This document shows, in pieces, positions 22,484-31,647 of a stretch of 48,646 bases of DNA (position 1 is the stretch's first letter; the number at the start of each line of letters is the position of its first letter). The DNA comes from Holophagaceae bacterium (GTDB taxonomy: Bacteria; Acidobacteriota; Holophagae; Holophagales; Holophagaceae), in contig JANYLR010000025.1 of NCBI GenBank assembly GCA_025363715.1, positions 1-48,646 on the forward strand, written 5' to 3'. The position numbers were made by a program, and so were the translations under genes. Below the pieces are notes generated by a model that worked only from the letters and a program-made list of their open reading frames with translations, ran no database searches and had not been told where the DNA came from.

Positions 22484-24150
22484 GATTTCCTTCCACCAGT
22501 GGTAGGCATTTCCACGAAGAAGGTGCTGCCTTCACCCTTTCGGCTGCGGGCCCAGATGCGGCCATCCATCAGGCCCATGAACCGCTGGCTGATGGCCAAA
22601 CCCAGGCCGGTGCCGCCGAACCGGCGCGTGATGCTGCCATCCACTTGCTGGAAGGGCATGAAGAGGCGTTTGAGTTCCTCCTGGGACATACCGATGCCAG
22701 TATCCTCGATGGTCACCCGGAACCGGCCCTCCTCCTGGGTGGCGGAAATCGCCACATAGCCGGCCTCCGTGAACTTGATGGCATTGCCAGCGAGGTTCGT
22801 GAACACCTGGCGGAGGCGGTCCGAGTCGCCCATGACCCGGATGCTGCCTTCTGGGCGGTAGTAGTGGAGGTTGATGGGGCGGCTCTTGATGAGCCCGGCG
22901 GACATGGCCTTGACTTCATCCAGCAACTGCACGGGATCGATCTCCTCTAGCTCGAGCTCCATCTTGCCCGCTTCGATCTTGGAGAGGTCCAGGATCGAAT
23001 CGATGAGGCCCAGGAGGGAGCGGCCGTTCTGGTAGATGATCTGAAGATCCTCGCGGGCCTCGGCCCCCAGGCGCCCCTTGGGATCCTGCATGAGCATCCC
23101 GGAGAACCCGATGATGGAATTCAGGGGCGTCCTCAGCTCGTGGCTCATATTGGCCAGGAATTCGTCCTTCAGCCGGTCGACCTCTTTCAGCTTCTGGTAG
23201 CTGGTGAGGAGGTTGTCATTGAGCTCCCGCAACTCCTGGGTCTTTTCGTGGACCTTCTCTTCCAGGGTATTCGCCCAGGCCTTCAGTTCCGCCCGGCTCT
23301 GTTCCAGGCCACGGGTGCGGTCCTGCACGAGCTGTTCGAGGTTGGCCCGGATCTCCTCGAGCTCCCAGATGGTCTCCATCAGCTGCCGGGTGCGTTCCTG
23401 CACGCGGTACTCCAGCAGGCGGTTCTGCCGCTCGATTTCATCCCTGGACATCCGCAGCTTGTCGGTCATGGCCTCGAAGGATTGGCTGAGATCCTGGATC
23501 TCGTCCCGGGTGGACACCTTCACCGATACGGTCTCCAGGTTGCCCTGGGCCACCTTCTGGGCTGCCTCGGTCAGCTGGATCACCGGCCGCAGATACCGGT
23601 TCGACAGGAAAATGGCCACCAGGATGCCCAGGATCAGCGTGACCAGGCCCACCGCGAGGCTGGCCTTGATGTTCTCCCGGACCGCTCGCTGGGTGCCTTC
23701 GGTGGTGAAGCCGATGACCAGGGTGCCCACCTGGTCGGCCTTCGGCTCGCGGTAGAAGACCGGAGCCACCGCGACGAGCATGCTGTCCTCGCGGCGGGTG
23801 TAGGTGTGCGATATGCCGTCCCGCAGAATCTGCCCCACGGCCCATTCCGGGGTGGTCGGCGTACTGTCCAGGGGCTCGCCCCGGGAGCCGAAGACCGCGC
23901 TGAACCGGAAGGCCGGGATATTCTGGACCCCCTGGAGCACCTTGGCTATGTCCCGGGTGTTCCCGGCGCTGACCGCCGGGCCCAGGGCGTAGCTGGCTGT
24001 TTCGGCCACCTGGCGGGCGCTCAGTTCCGCCTGAGTACGGATCTGCTGCTCCACCCATCGCGGGTAATAGAGCAGGTTGAAGGAGATGAAGGAGAGGACC
24101 AGGATGCTGATGACAGCGCTCAGCTTGGTCTTGATGGAAAAACGGTACAT
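22480..24150 (-). CDS. Membrane histidine kinase with HAMP domain
   Basis: The 556-residue sensor kinase has a membrane segment at about residues 12-30, a periplasmic sensor of about 135 residues and a second membrane segment at about 168-190. A HAMP domain (about 190-240) and a long coiled coil (about 240-320) follow. The dimerisation domain has the phospho-His in MSHELRTPLNSIIGF near residue 335. The ATPase domain has intact N (LAGNAIKFT), G1 (EDTGIGM), F (FMPFQQVD) and G2 (GGTGLGLAIS) boxes. It is active by motif. It follows the chemoreceptor-like gene by 36 nt and is coupled to the receiver-GAF gene, so the three probably form one signalling unit. Confidence 0.92.
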   Translation of the reverse strand: MYRFSIKTKLSAVISILVLSFISFNLLYYPRWVEQQIRTQAELSARQVAETASYALGPAVSAGNTRDIAKVLQGVQNIPAFRFSAVFGSRGEPLDSTPTTPEWAVGQILRDGISHTYTRREDSMLVAVAPVFYREPKADQVGTLVIGFTTEGTQRAVRENIKASLAVGLVTLILGILVAIFLSNRYLRPVIQLTEAAQKVAQGNLETVSVKVSTRDEIQDLSQSFEAMTDKLRMSRDEIERQNRLLEYRVQERTRQLMETIWELEEIRANLEQLVQDRTRGLEQSRAELKAWANTLEEKVHEKTQELRELNDNLLTSYQKLKEVDRLKDEFLANMSHELRTPLNSIIGFSGMLMQDPKGRLGAEAREDLQIIYQNGRSLLGLIDSILDLSKIEAGKMELELEEIDPVQLLDEVKAMSAGLIKSRPINLHYYRPEGSIRVMGDSDRLRQVFTNLAGNAIKFTEAGYVAISATQEEGRFRVTIEDTGIGMSQEELKRLFMPFQQVDGSITRRFGGTGLGLAISQRFMGLMDGRIWARSRKGEGSTFFVEMPTTGGRKS

Positions 24151-24186
24151 GGTTGGAAGTCCGGGGAACCGGCTTCAGCCTAACAG

Positions 24187-26733
24187 CTACAGTTTGAAGA
24201 GGTTCACTTCGCGGTTGAGCATGTGCACCTGGGCCCCAAGCTGCTCCACGGCCCCGCTGGAAGCCTCGATGGCCCGCTCGCTTTCGATGGCCTTGCCCAG
24301 CACCCGGTTCATGGTTTCCTTCAGCGAGATCACGTGATCCTCCTGCTTGGCCAGGATCTCATGCAGGCTGCTGGCCAGTGTGCGGACCTGTTCCGTCGCC
24401 TTCGCGATTTCGTCGCTGCCCGTGCTCTGTTCCCGGGTCGAATCGCGGACCACCGCGGTGGCCTGCTGGACGTTCATGGCCAGGGACAGGATGTAGTTGC
24501 TGGTCTGCTGCTGTTCCTCAATGACCAGCCGGATGGTCTCCACCTGGTGGTGGATGTTGCGGTTGGCTTCGTGGATCAGCGAGGCCTGGCCGGCCTGCTG
24601 GAGGGTCTCGTTGAGGATGCTCTCCACCACGCTGTCCGTCTCGCTGATGGACTCGAGGATGGCCTGGAGCGCGTCCTGGCTCTGGGCGACGGAATGGGCT
24701 CCGTCCCGGACCGCATCCAGGCCGAGTTCCACCTGCTGGTAGGCCTTGCGGATCTCCGACTGGAGCGTGCCGATGATCTGCTTGATCTCCTGGGTGGAGC
24801 TGGCGGTCTGTTCGGACAGCTGCTTGATCTCGTCCGCGACCACGGAGAAGCCCTTCGACTGGCCGTCTCCAGTCCCGCCCTGGGAGGCGATGATGGCGGC
24901 GTTCAGGGCCAGCAGGTTGGTCTGCTGCGCATGGTCACCGATGTAGTCGAGGATCTTGGCGATGTCCACCCCCAGTTGGAGCAGGGTCCTGGTGGTGCCG
25001 TGGAAATCCTGTACCACCCGTTCGATGACCTGGATCTTGTCCCGGTTCCGGGCCACCAGTTCCATGCCACGGCCGGCATTGTGGATGACCTTCTTGGTGT
25101 ACCGCTGGGCGATCTTGATGCTGTCATCGATCGCAGAGGTGCTCTGTTCCAGGTTCTCGGCGAATTCCTTGGTGTGCTCGGCGTGGCCCGCGAGGTGGTC
25201 GACATTCTTGCCCACATTCTTGATGGCGATATCGAAATCCCGGATGGCCGAGGTGATCCCCTCGACCACCATCAGCAGCTCGTCCATGCTCTGGTTGATC
25301 TGCTGGACGCTGGCGGCCATCTCCACGATCGTGGCGTTGGTGCTTTCGGAGGCGAGGCTGAGCTCCATGGAGCTGGCACTGATTCCGATGGAGGTGTCGG
25401 TCAGTTCGTTGATTTCATGGTGGAAGGACTCGATGAGCTCCCGCTGTCCCTTGTTCGATTGCCGGACGCCATCCCCGGATTCCCGGATCAGAGTGGAGGC
25501 CTTGGCCAGATCCCGGCTGGCCGAACGGATCTGGACCACCATGCCCCGGAGGCTACCAACCATGGTTCCGAAACCTTGGGTGAGGCCCGCCACCTCATCA
25601 TCACAGTAGACCGGTTCCAGGCGATCGATCCGGCCTTCACTCACGCGCTGGGCGTTCCGGCTCAGCAGCAGCAGGGGGTACTGCACATCGCGAAGAATGA
25701 GTGGAATGCAGTAGGCGAGGAAGATCGCAGCGAGCACGAGGATGGCCGCGCTGGGCCGCAGGGCCTTCCAAATAGCATCGGCATACACGGCTTCAGGCAC
25801 CACCGCCCGGAGCTGGGAGCCGTCAGGCAGGGACCGTACCACCAGGATGTCGCCCTGGCCCTTGGGCTGGAGCCTCGAGCCCAGAAGGGCCCCGCCCCTG
25901 GCCTCGGGGAGCTGCAGTGACACCCCACCGCCCGCCCCCAGCTTCAAGGTTCCCAGAAAGGCATTAAAATCCTCGGACGTCGGGTTCATCTCGGAAACAA
26001 AGGTGACTGAATCCACCATGTTGGCCAGCTCATTACGGGCATAGGACTCAACGGTAGCCCGGGTGGAGGACTGGAGCGTGAGGCCTGAAATGAGGATGGA
26101 AAGGGTCAGCACCCCAAGGGTGATGCCCACCAGGCCAAACCCGAATTTGGCCTTCAGGCTGATCGTGAAGCGGCTGCAGGACTCGTTGAAGCCTGGTTGT
26201 CCTGCCAGGATCTTGTAGACCTTCATCAGATTCTGCTTGGCCAGCATGTACTGGGAGGTGCTGCCCAAGGCGGACACGACCAGGAAGAGGGCTGTGAGGA
26301 TGAAGCTGACCCAGACGCTCTGGCCAAGGTAGAGCTTGACCCAAAGGTAGCCACCCACCCCCAGTACCAGCGTCAGGTAGAAAAACAAGAGGGCGGCGGA
26401 CTGCGGAAACCGGGTCAGATAGCGATAGAGGTCGGGTCCGAGATCCTGGCCAATCAGTATTCTTCCAAGCTGCCGGATGTGCAGGAACGAACCCATCGAC
26501 ATCGCCGCGACGATGGCGAGGGTCAGGATGACGCCTCTGAGATTGATCGCGAATCCAGGTGGGGGAGCGAGCAGGAAGAGGGTGGCCGTGACGAGAATCA
26601 AATAGCCCCAGATGAGGCCTGTGCTCATCCGGAGCCGCTGCATCAACAGCTCCCGGTCGGCGTTATCCAGGTACAAGGGCCCCATTGCCCTGAGATCAGG
26701 CAGGGTTCCAGAAGTGGAATCGGGCTGCGCCAT
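24187..26733 (-). CDS. Methyl-accepting chemotaxis-like receptor
   Basis: The 848-residue protein has four hydrophobic segments within the first 190 residues, another near 200-220 leading into a sensor stretch, one near 325-345, and a HAMP-like linker (about 350-400). The rest is a long helical signalling domain. The hairpin tip near residue 605 reads NLLALNAAIIASQ and then GGTGDGQSKGF before SVVADEIKQLSEQT. Ordinary receptors have about 12 residues between NAAI and the GF; here there are 15, so the CheA/CheW-binding tip is altered. The ATG lies inside the rsmD gene, overlapping by 38 nt. With cheA and cheW upstream it probably feeds a chemosensory array, but no CheR or CheB gene is in view. 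Confidence 0.85.
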   Translation of the reverse strand: MAQPDSTSGTLPDLRAMGPLYLDNADRELLMQRLRMSTGLIWGYLILVTATLFLLAPPPGFAINLRGVILTLAIVAAMSMGSFLHIRQLGRILIGQDLGPDLYRYLTRFPQSAALLFFYLTLVLGVGGYLWVKLYLGQSVWVSFILTALFLVVSALGSTSQYMLAKQNLMKVYKILAGQPGFNESCSRFTISLKAKFGFGLVGITLGVLTLSILISGLTLQSSTRATVESYARNELANMVDSVTFVSEMNPTSEDFNAFLGTLKLGAGGGVSLQLPEARGGALLGSRLQPKGQGDILVVRSLPDGSQLRAVVPEAVYADAIWKALRPSAAILVLAAIFLAYCIPLILRDVQYPLLLLSRNAQRVSEGRIDRLEPVYCDDEVAGLTQGFGTMVGSLRGMVVQIRSASRDLAKASTLIRESGDGVRQSNKGQRELIESFHHEINELTDTSIGISASSMELSLASESTNATIVEMAASVQQINQSMDELLMVVEGITSAIRDFDIAIKNVGKNVDHLAGHAEHTKEFAENLEQSTSAIDDSIKIAQRYTKKVIHNAGRGMELVARNRDKIQVIERVVQDFHGTTRTLLQLGVDIAKILDYIGDHAQQTNLLALNAAIIASQGGTGDGQSKGFSVVADEIKQLSEQTASSTQEIKQIIGTLQSEIRKAYQQVELGLDAVRDGAHSVAQSQDALQAILESISETDSVVESILNETLQQAGQASLIHEANRNIHHQVETIRLVIEEQQQTSNYILSLAMNVQQATAVVRDSTREQSTGSDEIAKATEQVRTLASSLHEILAKQEDHVISLKETMNRVLGKAIESERAIEASSGAVEQLGAQVHMLNREVNLFKL

Positions 26734-27226
26734 ACTCGCGTGTTTCGGCCAGGATCCACTCGGGCTGTAATTCCAGCACGGTCTTTCGGTCGGTTTCGAA
26801 AACCAGGACCCCGTCCGGCGCCATCCAGGCCCTCAGGGTCCGGGCCAGGCGGACCCACAGGTTGCCAGCCAGGTCATAGGGAGGATCCAGGAAAATCACC
26901 GCCTGCCCCTGGAAGGCCTCCGGCCCCAAGCGCCGAAGGTCCGTGTGAAGGGACCGGACTGGCAGGTCCCCGAGGTTCCGCTGCAGGCAGCTCCACCCGG
27001 GATCGCCGGCTTCCACGCACACCACCGGCGCGTAACCCCGGGAATGGGCCTCAATGCCGACGGCCCCGGTGCCGGCGCAAAGATCCAGGAAGGGGCCCCT
27101 TGGCCAGCGCTGCAGGATCGAGAACAGGGCCTCCCGCGCCCGGTCCGCGGTGGGACGCACCCGCTGGTCCCCTGGCGGAGGCGGGTTGAGCCGCCGTCCT
27201 TTCAGGGAGCCGGCCACCACCCGCAT
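26696..27226 (-). CDS. rsmD: 16S rRNA (guanine966-N2)-methyltransferase RsmD
   Basis: The 176-residue class I SAM-dependent methyltransferase modifies G966 of 16S rRNA in the small-subunit head. It starts with MRVVAGSLKGRRL and RPTADRAREALFS, typical of RsmD. The SAM loop is DLCAGTGAVGIEAHSRG, and the base-flipping catalytic motif is DPPYD. The start is 7 nt after the fabH stop. Its 3' end overlaps the receptor gene. Confidence 0.92.
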   Translation of the reverse strand: MRVVAGSLKGRRLNPPPPGDQRVRPTADRAREALFSILQRWPRGPFLDLCAGTGAVGIEAHSRGYAPVVCVEAGDPGWSCLQRNLGDLPVRSLHTDLRRLGPEAFQGQAVIFLDPPYDLAGNLWVRLARTLRAWMAPDGVLVFETDRKTVLELQPEWILAETREYGAARFHFWNPA

Positions 27227-27233
27227 GGCCGGG

Positions 27234-28235
27234 TCAGTAGGCCCACCGAAGCAGGGTCGCACCCCAGGTGAAGCCGGCGCCGAAGGCGGCCAGAGCCACC
27301 AGATCCCCCTTCTCCATGCGCTTTTCCTCAAAAGCCTGGTGCAGGGCGGTGGGAATGGTGGCCGCGGTGGTATTGGCGAAGCGGTCGATGTTCACCATCA
27401 TGCGAGAGGGATCCAGTTCCAGTCGCTTGGCCGCCGCATCCATGATGCGGATATTGGCCTGGTGGGGGACGAAGAGCTTGAGCTGGTCGCCGGTGAAGCC
27501 ATTCCGGTCCATGAGGAGCTTGCTGTTATCGGCCATCTCCCGCACGGCATTCTTGAACACTTCGCTGCCGGACTGGTGGATGTAGTGTTCCTTCGCCGCC
27601 ACTGTCTCCGCCGTGGCAGGCTTCAGGGAGCCGCCCGCGGGCATGTGGAGGAAGCAGCCTCCAGAGCCATCCACCTTGTGCACGAAGTCCAGGATGCCCA
27701 GGCCCTCATCCACCCGCTCAACGATGACCGCTCCCGCGCCATCCCCGAAGAGCACGGACGTGGCCCGGTCCTCCAGGTTGATGATGGTGGACATGACGTC
27801 CACGCCCACCACGGCGGCCCGTTGGATGGCCCCCCCGGCCACCATGCTGGCGGCGGTGGTGAGGGCATAAAGGAACCCCGAGCAGGCGGCATTGAGGTCG
27901 AAGCCGAAGGCGTTGGAAGCGCCGATCAGGTGCTGGATGCGGCAGGCCGTGGCCGGGAACTGAGTATCCGGGGTGACCGTGGCCACCAGGATGAGATCCA
28001 GTTCGCTGGGCTTTATCCCTCGGTTGTCCAGGGCCATCTGGAGGGCCGGTGCGCCCAGCATGGACGCGCCAGTGCCGGGCTCAGCCCAGCGCCGCTCGCG
28101 GATGCCAGTGCGGGAGCGAATCCACTCGTCGTTGGTCTCCATGATCTTGGACAGATCTTCGTTGGTGACCACTCGGGAAGGAAAGCATTGTCCAGTTCCA
28201 GTGATACCAACGGGGGCGGCAAGACGACGGTTCAA
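27234..28235 (-). CDS. fabH: 3-oxoacyl-ACP synthase III
   Basis: The 333-residue condensing enzyme starts fatty acid synthesis by joining acetyl-CoA to malonyl-ACP. The catalytic triad is visible: Cys118 in LNAACSGFLYAL, His in PHQANIRI near 258 and Asn in RFANTTAAT near 288. The C-terminal GAGFTWGATLLRW is typical. The start is TTG, with GGAGG 4 nt upstream, and no other start precedes the conserved GITGTG. No plsX, fabD or acpP lies beside it; it is isolated between chemotaxis and rRNA-modification genes. Confidence 0.95.
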   Translation of the reverse strand: MNRRLAAPVGITGTGQCFPSRVVTNEDLSKIMETNDEWIRSRTGIRERRWAEPGTGASMLGAPALQMALDNRGIKPSELDLILVATVTPDTQFPATACRIQHLIGASNAFGFDLNAACSGFLYALTTAASMVAGGAIQRAAVVGVDVMSTIINLEDRATSVLFGDGAGAVIVERVDEGLGILDFVHKVDGSGGCFLHMPAGGSLKPATAETVAAKEHYIHQSGSEVFKNAVREMADNSKLLMDRNGFTGDQLKLFVPHQANIRIMDAAAKRLELDPSRMMVNIDRFANTTAATIPTALHQAFEEKRMEKGDLVALAAFGAGFTWGATLLRWAY

Positions 28236-28283
28236 GGAGCCTCCGGTACGAAACGGCCATCATCGCATGAACTCCCTGTTCCG

Positions 28284-28715
28284 TCAGCGATCCTCCCTGA
28301 AGCGGCGCAGGAGCGCGATCAGCCGGGCCGGATCCAATGCCCGCAGTTGCAGTCCTTCCATGGTGCAGATGCCACTCACCCAGGCTGCGGTCGGGTCCTG
28401 TTCGTCCACCTCACGCCAGGCTTCCGATGGAGGGTCGATGGTCCCGAAGAGGCGCTGGATGGGGAGGCCCAACCGGGGCCGCAACACTGCCAGCGCCCCG
28501 GCTTCGCCTTCGGGAACAGAGCCTCCCGGCAAATCCTTCCAGGCCAGCACGGGCAGGAACTCCCCCTGGTAGAACACCACGCCCTCGATGCCCCGCGGGC
28601 GCCCCGGCAGGGGGGCTACGGCCGTCGAGGCAACCACTTCCCGCAAATCGAGGGTGGCGAGCAGCAGGTCCATCCCCGCCGCCTTCACATGAAGCCAGGT
28701 GCCGAGGTTAGACAC
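28284..28715 (-). CDS. cheW: CheW-like coupling protein
   Basis: The 143-residue protein matches a single CheW domain. Family traits include DLREVV, PLPGRPRGIEGVVFYQGEFLPV (the conserved turn before the second barrel) and the later VSGICTMEGLQLRALDP. CheW links chemoreceptors to CheA. It starts with GTG, overlapping the end of cheA by 8 nt, so the two are translationally linked. It is somewhat short and diverged from E. coli CheW, consistent with a specialised array. Confidence 0.8.
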   Translation of the reverse strand: MSNLGTWLHVKAAGMDLLLATLDLREVVASTAVAPLPGRPRGIEGVVFYQGEFLPVLAWKDLPGGSVPEGEAGALAVLRPRLGLPIQRLFGTIDPPSEAWREVDEQDPTAAWVSGICTMEGLQLRALDPARLIALLRRFREDR

Positions 28716-30732
28716 GGGCCACCCGCCGCATCAGGGAATCCATGGCCAGGCCAAGCACCGCCTCCGGATCCAGTACCCAGAGCACGCCCTCCTCCTGGGC
28801 GCTGCCACCCATGATCCCCGCGGCATGGGCCAGTTCCGGCAGGCTTCTCAACAACAGCTCACCGCGGCCAAGAATCTCATCGACGCCCAAGGCCACCGAT
28901 ACGCTTCGCGAGGCAGCCCCCTGCTGGCCCAGCACCACGTAGGACCGCTGACCATCCGGTTCCGGCAGGCCAAGGCAGGCCTGGAGGGACTCCAGCGGCA
29001 GGGAGAGCCCGAACACATCGACCTGGTCGCCCCCATGGCGGAGGGGCCGCCCCGCCTGGACGCGGATCACACTGCCAAGAGGAATGCCAAAGACCTGTCC
29101 AGCGCAGCGCACCTTCAGACAGCTCACCACCGCCCGACTGAGGGGGATGCTGAGCCGTATGAGGCTGCCCCGCCGGGCCTCGCTGGACAGGTGAAGCTCC
29201 CCACCTAGGGCCTCGACCTCGGCCCGGACCACGTCCATCCCGACGCCACGCCCGGAGAGCTGGGAGGCCCGGTCCTTGGTCGAAAAGCCTGGTTCCAGGG
29301 CCAGTCGGTGGAGGCGTTCCGGCGTGGGCGACTGCCCCCGCTTCAGCAGGCCCAGCTCGATGCCGCGGGATTCGATGCGTTCCAGATTGAACCCTCGCCC
29401 ATCATCCCGGATATCGAAGCGGAGGTTCCGACCCCGCTGGGAGGCGGTGATCCGGATGGATCCGCTCTCGCTCTTGCCCAGGGCCAGGCGTTCAGAGGGC
29501 GGTTCCAGGCCATGGTCGATGGCATTTCGCACCAGGTGCAGAAACGGCTCGGAGAGCTTGCCGAGGAGACTCCGCTCCAGCTCCAACTCACCCCCGTTGA
29601 AAGTCAGTTTCACGGGCTTCCCCGTATCCCGGCTGAGGCTCTTCACCATGGGCTCGATGCGCGAAAACAGGCTTTCGATTTTCACCATCCGCATCTGCAG
29701 CAAGGATTTCTGGACCTCCAGCAGGCCCTCCTCCATCTGGGTCATCAGGGCGATGGGGTGTTCCCCGAGGGGGCCCGGGTTCCGCCGAAGGAGCTGGCTG
29801 GCTTTGTCCCGCAGCTGTCCCACGGCCATGAGCCGGGCCTCCAATGCCTCCACCCTCAGGGCCGGCAGCCGGAGGATTTCCACCTCCTGGGCCAGCGGTG
29901 GGGCCTGAACGACCGGGGCCTCCTCCACCGGGGCTGGGGCTTCTGCTGATTGGCCGGAGTCTCCTTCCTTCAGGGCCGAAGGCACCCTGTCCGGATTCGC
30001 CAGAAGGGCCGTGCTGATCAGCTCGCCACCCAGCAGGGGCAAGGCCCCCAGGTCCACCGTGGAACAGGCGACCACCAGCAGAAAAGCGAGGCCATCCAGT
30101 CCCTCCGGCACATCCCAGGGCAAGGTGGAGATGAGTTCCCCTTGGGCGCCCAGCGCTTCGCTGAGGGCCTTCAGGCGCTCATCAAAAGTTGCGAAGTCCA
30201 GGCAGATCGCCACGCCATGGATGGGCAAGCTGCTCATCAGCAGGGCGGTCACCCGGGTCCGTTCGTACTCGGACAGGGCCTTGAGGGCGTCCGCTGGCAG
30301 ATCCAGCATCGAAGTCAGGTCCTGGACTCCACCTTGAGCGGGACGCGCCAGTGCCTCCAGTTCACCCAGCTCCCGGCGGATGGCGTAAAGGTAGTCCTCT
30401 GGCTCGGGACGACCCCGACGCAGGTCGGCCATACCGGCCTCCAGGGCCAGGACGCCGGATTCCAGGGTTTCCACCAGGGAATCCGTGGAGCGCAGGCGCC
30501 CCTTCCGCATGAGGTCGAAGATGTCCTCCATGCGATGGGCGGCTCGGCTGAAGCTATGGAAGCCCAGCATTCCCGCCATGCCCTTGAGGGTATGCGTCGT
30601 TCGGAACAGGGCGTTGATGGCGGCCTGGACCACATGCGAAGACTGGGGTTCCTTCAGGGTGGCAAGGGTCTCGTGGGCCTGCTGGAACAGGTCCTCGCAT
30701 TCCGCCCAGACATCGTCGAAGGAATGGTCCAA
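28708..30732 (-). CDS. cheA: Chemotaxis-type histidine kinase CheA
   Basis: The 674-residue kinase has an N-terminal Hpt domain with phospho-acceptor His47 in TTHTLKGMAG. A middle region (about 140-260) may serve as P2. The dimerisation segment contains LLQMRMVKIESLFSR, and the ATPase domain has HLVRNAIDHGLEPP, DDGRGFNLERI and LSGRGVGMDVVR. A C-terminal CheW-like regulatory domain follows (about 535-674). The frame is open for another 600 codons upstream, but that stretch is the antisense of kdsB and trxB. TTG at MDHSFDDVW has GGGAG 7 nt upstream and is the best start. No cheY, cheB or cheR is in view. Confidence 0.9.
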   Translation of the reverse strand: MDHSFDDVWAECEDLFQQAHETLATLKEPQSSHVVQAAINALFRTTHTLKGMAGMLGFHSFSRAAHRMEDIFDLMRKGRLRSTDSLVETLESGVLALEAGMADLRRGRPEPEDYLYAIRRELGELEALARPAQGGVQDLTSMLDLPADALKALSEYERTRVTALLMSSLPIHGVAICLDFATFDERLKALSEALGAQGELISTLPWDVPEGLDGLAFLLVVACSTVDLGALPLLGGELISTALLANPDRVPSALKEGDSGQSAEAPAPVEEAPVVQAPPLAQEVEILRLPALRVEALEARLMAVGQLRDKASQLLRRNPGPLGEHPIALMTQMEEGLLEVQKSLLQMRMVKIESLFSRIEPMVKSLSRDTGKPVKLTFNGGELELERSLLGKLSEPFLHLVRNAIDHGLEPPSERLALGKSESGSIRITASQRGRNLRFDIRDDGRGFNLERIESRGIELGLLKRGQSPTPERLHRLALEPGFSTKDRASQLSGRGVGMDVVRAEVEALGGELHLSSEARRGSLIRLSIPLSRAVVSCLKVRCAGQVFGIPLGSVIRVQAGRPLRHGGDQVDVFGLSLPLESLQACLGLPEPDGQRSYVVLGQQGAASRSVSVALGVDEILGRGELLLRSLPELAHAAGIMGGSAQEEGVLWVLDPEAVLGLAMDSLMRRVARV

Positions 30733-30816
30733 GAAGTGGCTCCCGATTCTTGAGGCATCGGCAGGGGGTGCTGGAGGCTGGAGTTCCAGCCCACAGCTCT
30801 GCCTTACACTGGCTCC

Positions 30817-31602
30817 ATGCGCACCCTCGCCGTCCTCCCTTCCCGCTTCCAGGCCTCCCGGTTTCCGGGCAAACCTCTGACCCTCATCGCCGGTAGGCCC
30901 ATGATCCAGTGGGTCTTCGAGGCCGCCAGCCAGGCCAAGGGGGTGGATCGGGTGGTCGTCGCCACCGATGACGACCGCATCGCCACCACCGTGCGGGCCT
31001 TCGGCGGTGAGGCCATCCTGACGGACCCTGCCCTGCCCTCGGGCACGGATCGCACCGCCGCCGCCCTGACGGCCCTGGGCGAGCCCTTCGATTGCGTGCT
31101 GAACATCCAGGGCGATGAACCCGCCATGCACCCAGAGACAATCGCGGCGGTGGTGGCCCTGATGGAGGCCCAGCCGGACCTGCCCATGGGCACCGCCGCC
31201 TGCCCCTTCGCCCATGTGGATGAGCTCTTCAACCCCAACGCCGTGAAAGTGGTGGTGGACGACCACAGCCGGGCCCTCTACTTCAGCCGCAGCCCCATTC
31301 CCTACCTGCGCAGTTCTGCGACCTTCGAACCGGACTTCCGGCCCTGGATGAAACCGGAGCAGCTGACCCACTTCAAGCGCCACCTGGGTCTCTATGCCTA
31401 CCGGCCCGAAACGCTTCGTGCCTTCACTCAGCTGCCGCCCCACCCCCTTGAACTCTTGGAGATGCTGGAGCAGCTTCGGGCCCTGGCGGCGGGCATTCCC
31501 ATCGGCGTGGCCCACACCCCCTTCCCCAGCCTGGGGGTGGATGTGCCGGGGGACGTGGCCGCGGCGGAGGCCCTGCTCCGGGAGCGCGGCTTGGCGCGGT
31601 AG
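30817..31602 (+). CDS. kdsB: CMP-KDO synthetase (3-deoxy-manno-octulosonate cytidylyltransferase)
   Basis: The 261-residue enzyme activates Kdo with CTP for lipid A-Kdo synthesis. It carries the nucleotide-binding PSRFQASRFPGKPL, VVVATDDDRI, LPSGTDRTA and NIQGDEPAMHP, with YFSRSPIPY in the middle and HLGLYAYRPE later. It is divergent from cheA across 84 nt. No strong ribosome binding site precedes the ATG. With lptD and the GmhB-like gene it shows the host makes LPS. trxB follows after 45 nt. Confidence 0.95.
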   Translation: MRTLAVLPSRFQASRFPGKPLTLIAGRPMIQWVFEAASQAKGVDRVVVATDDDRIATTVRAFGGEAILTDPALPSGTDRTAAALTALGEPFDCVLNIQGDEPAMHPETIAAVVALMEAQPDLPMGTAACPFAHVDELFNPNAVKVVVDDHSRALYFSRSPIPYLRSSATFEPDFRPWMKPEQLTHFKRHLGLYAYRPETLRAFTQLPPHPLELLEMLEQLRALAAGIPIGVAHTPFPSLGVDVPGDVAAAEALLRERGLAR

Positions 31603-31647
31603 AGTTATTAGTTGGGCTTGGCGCCCGTTCCTTGCCAGGAGATCACT

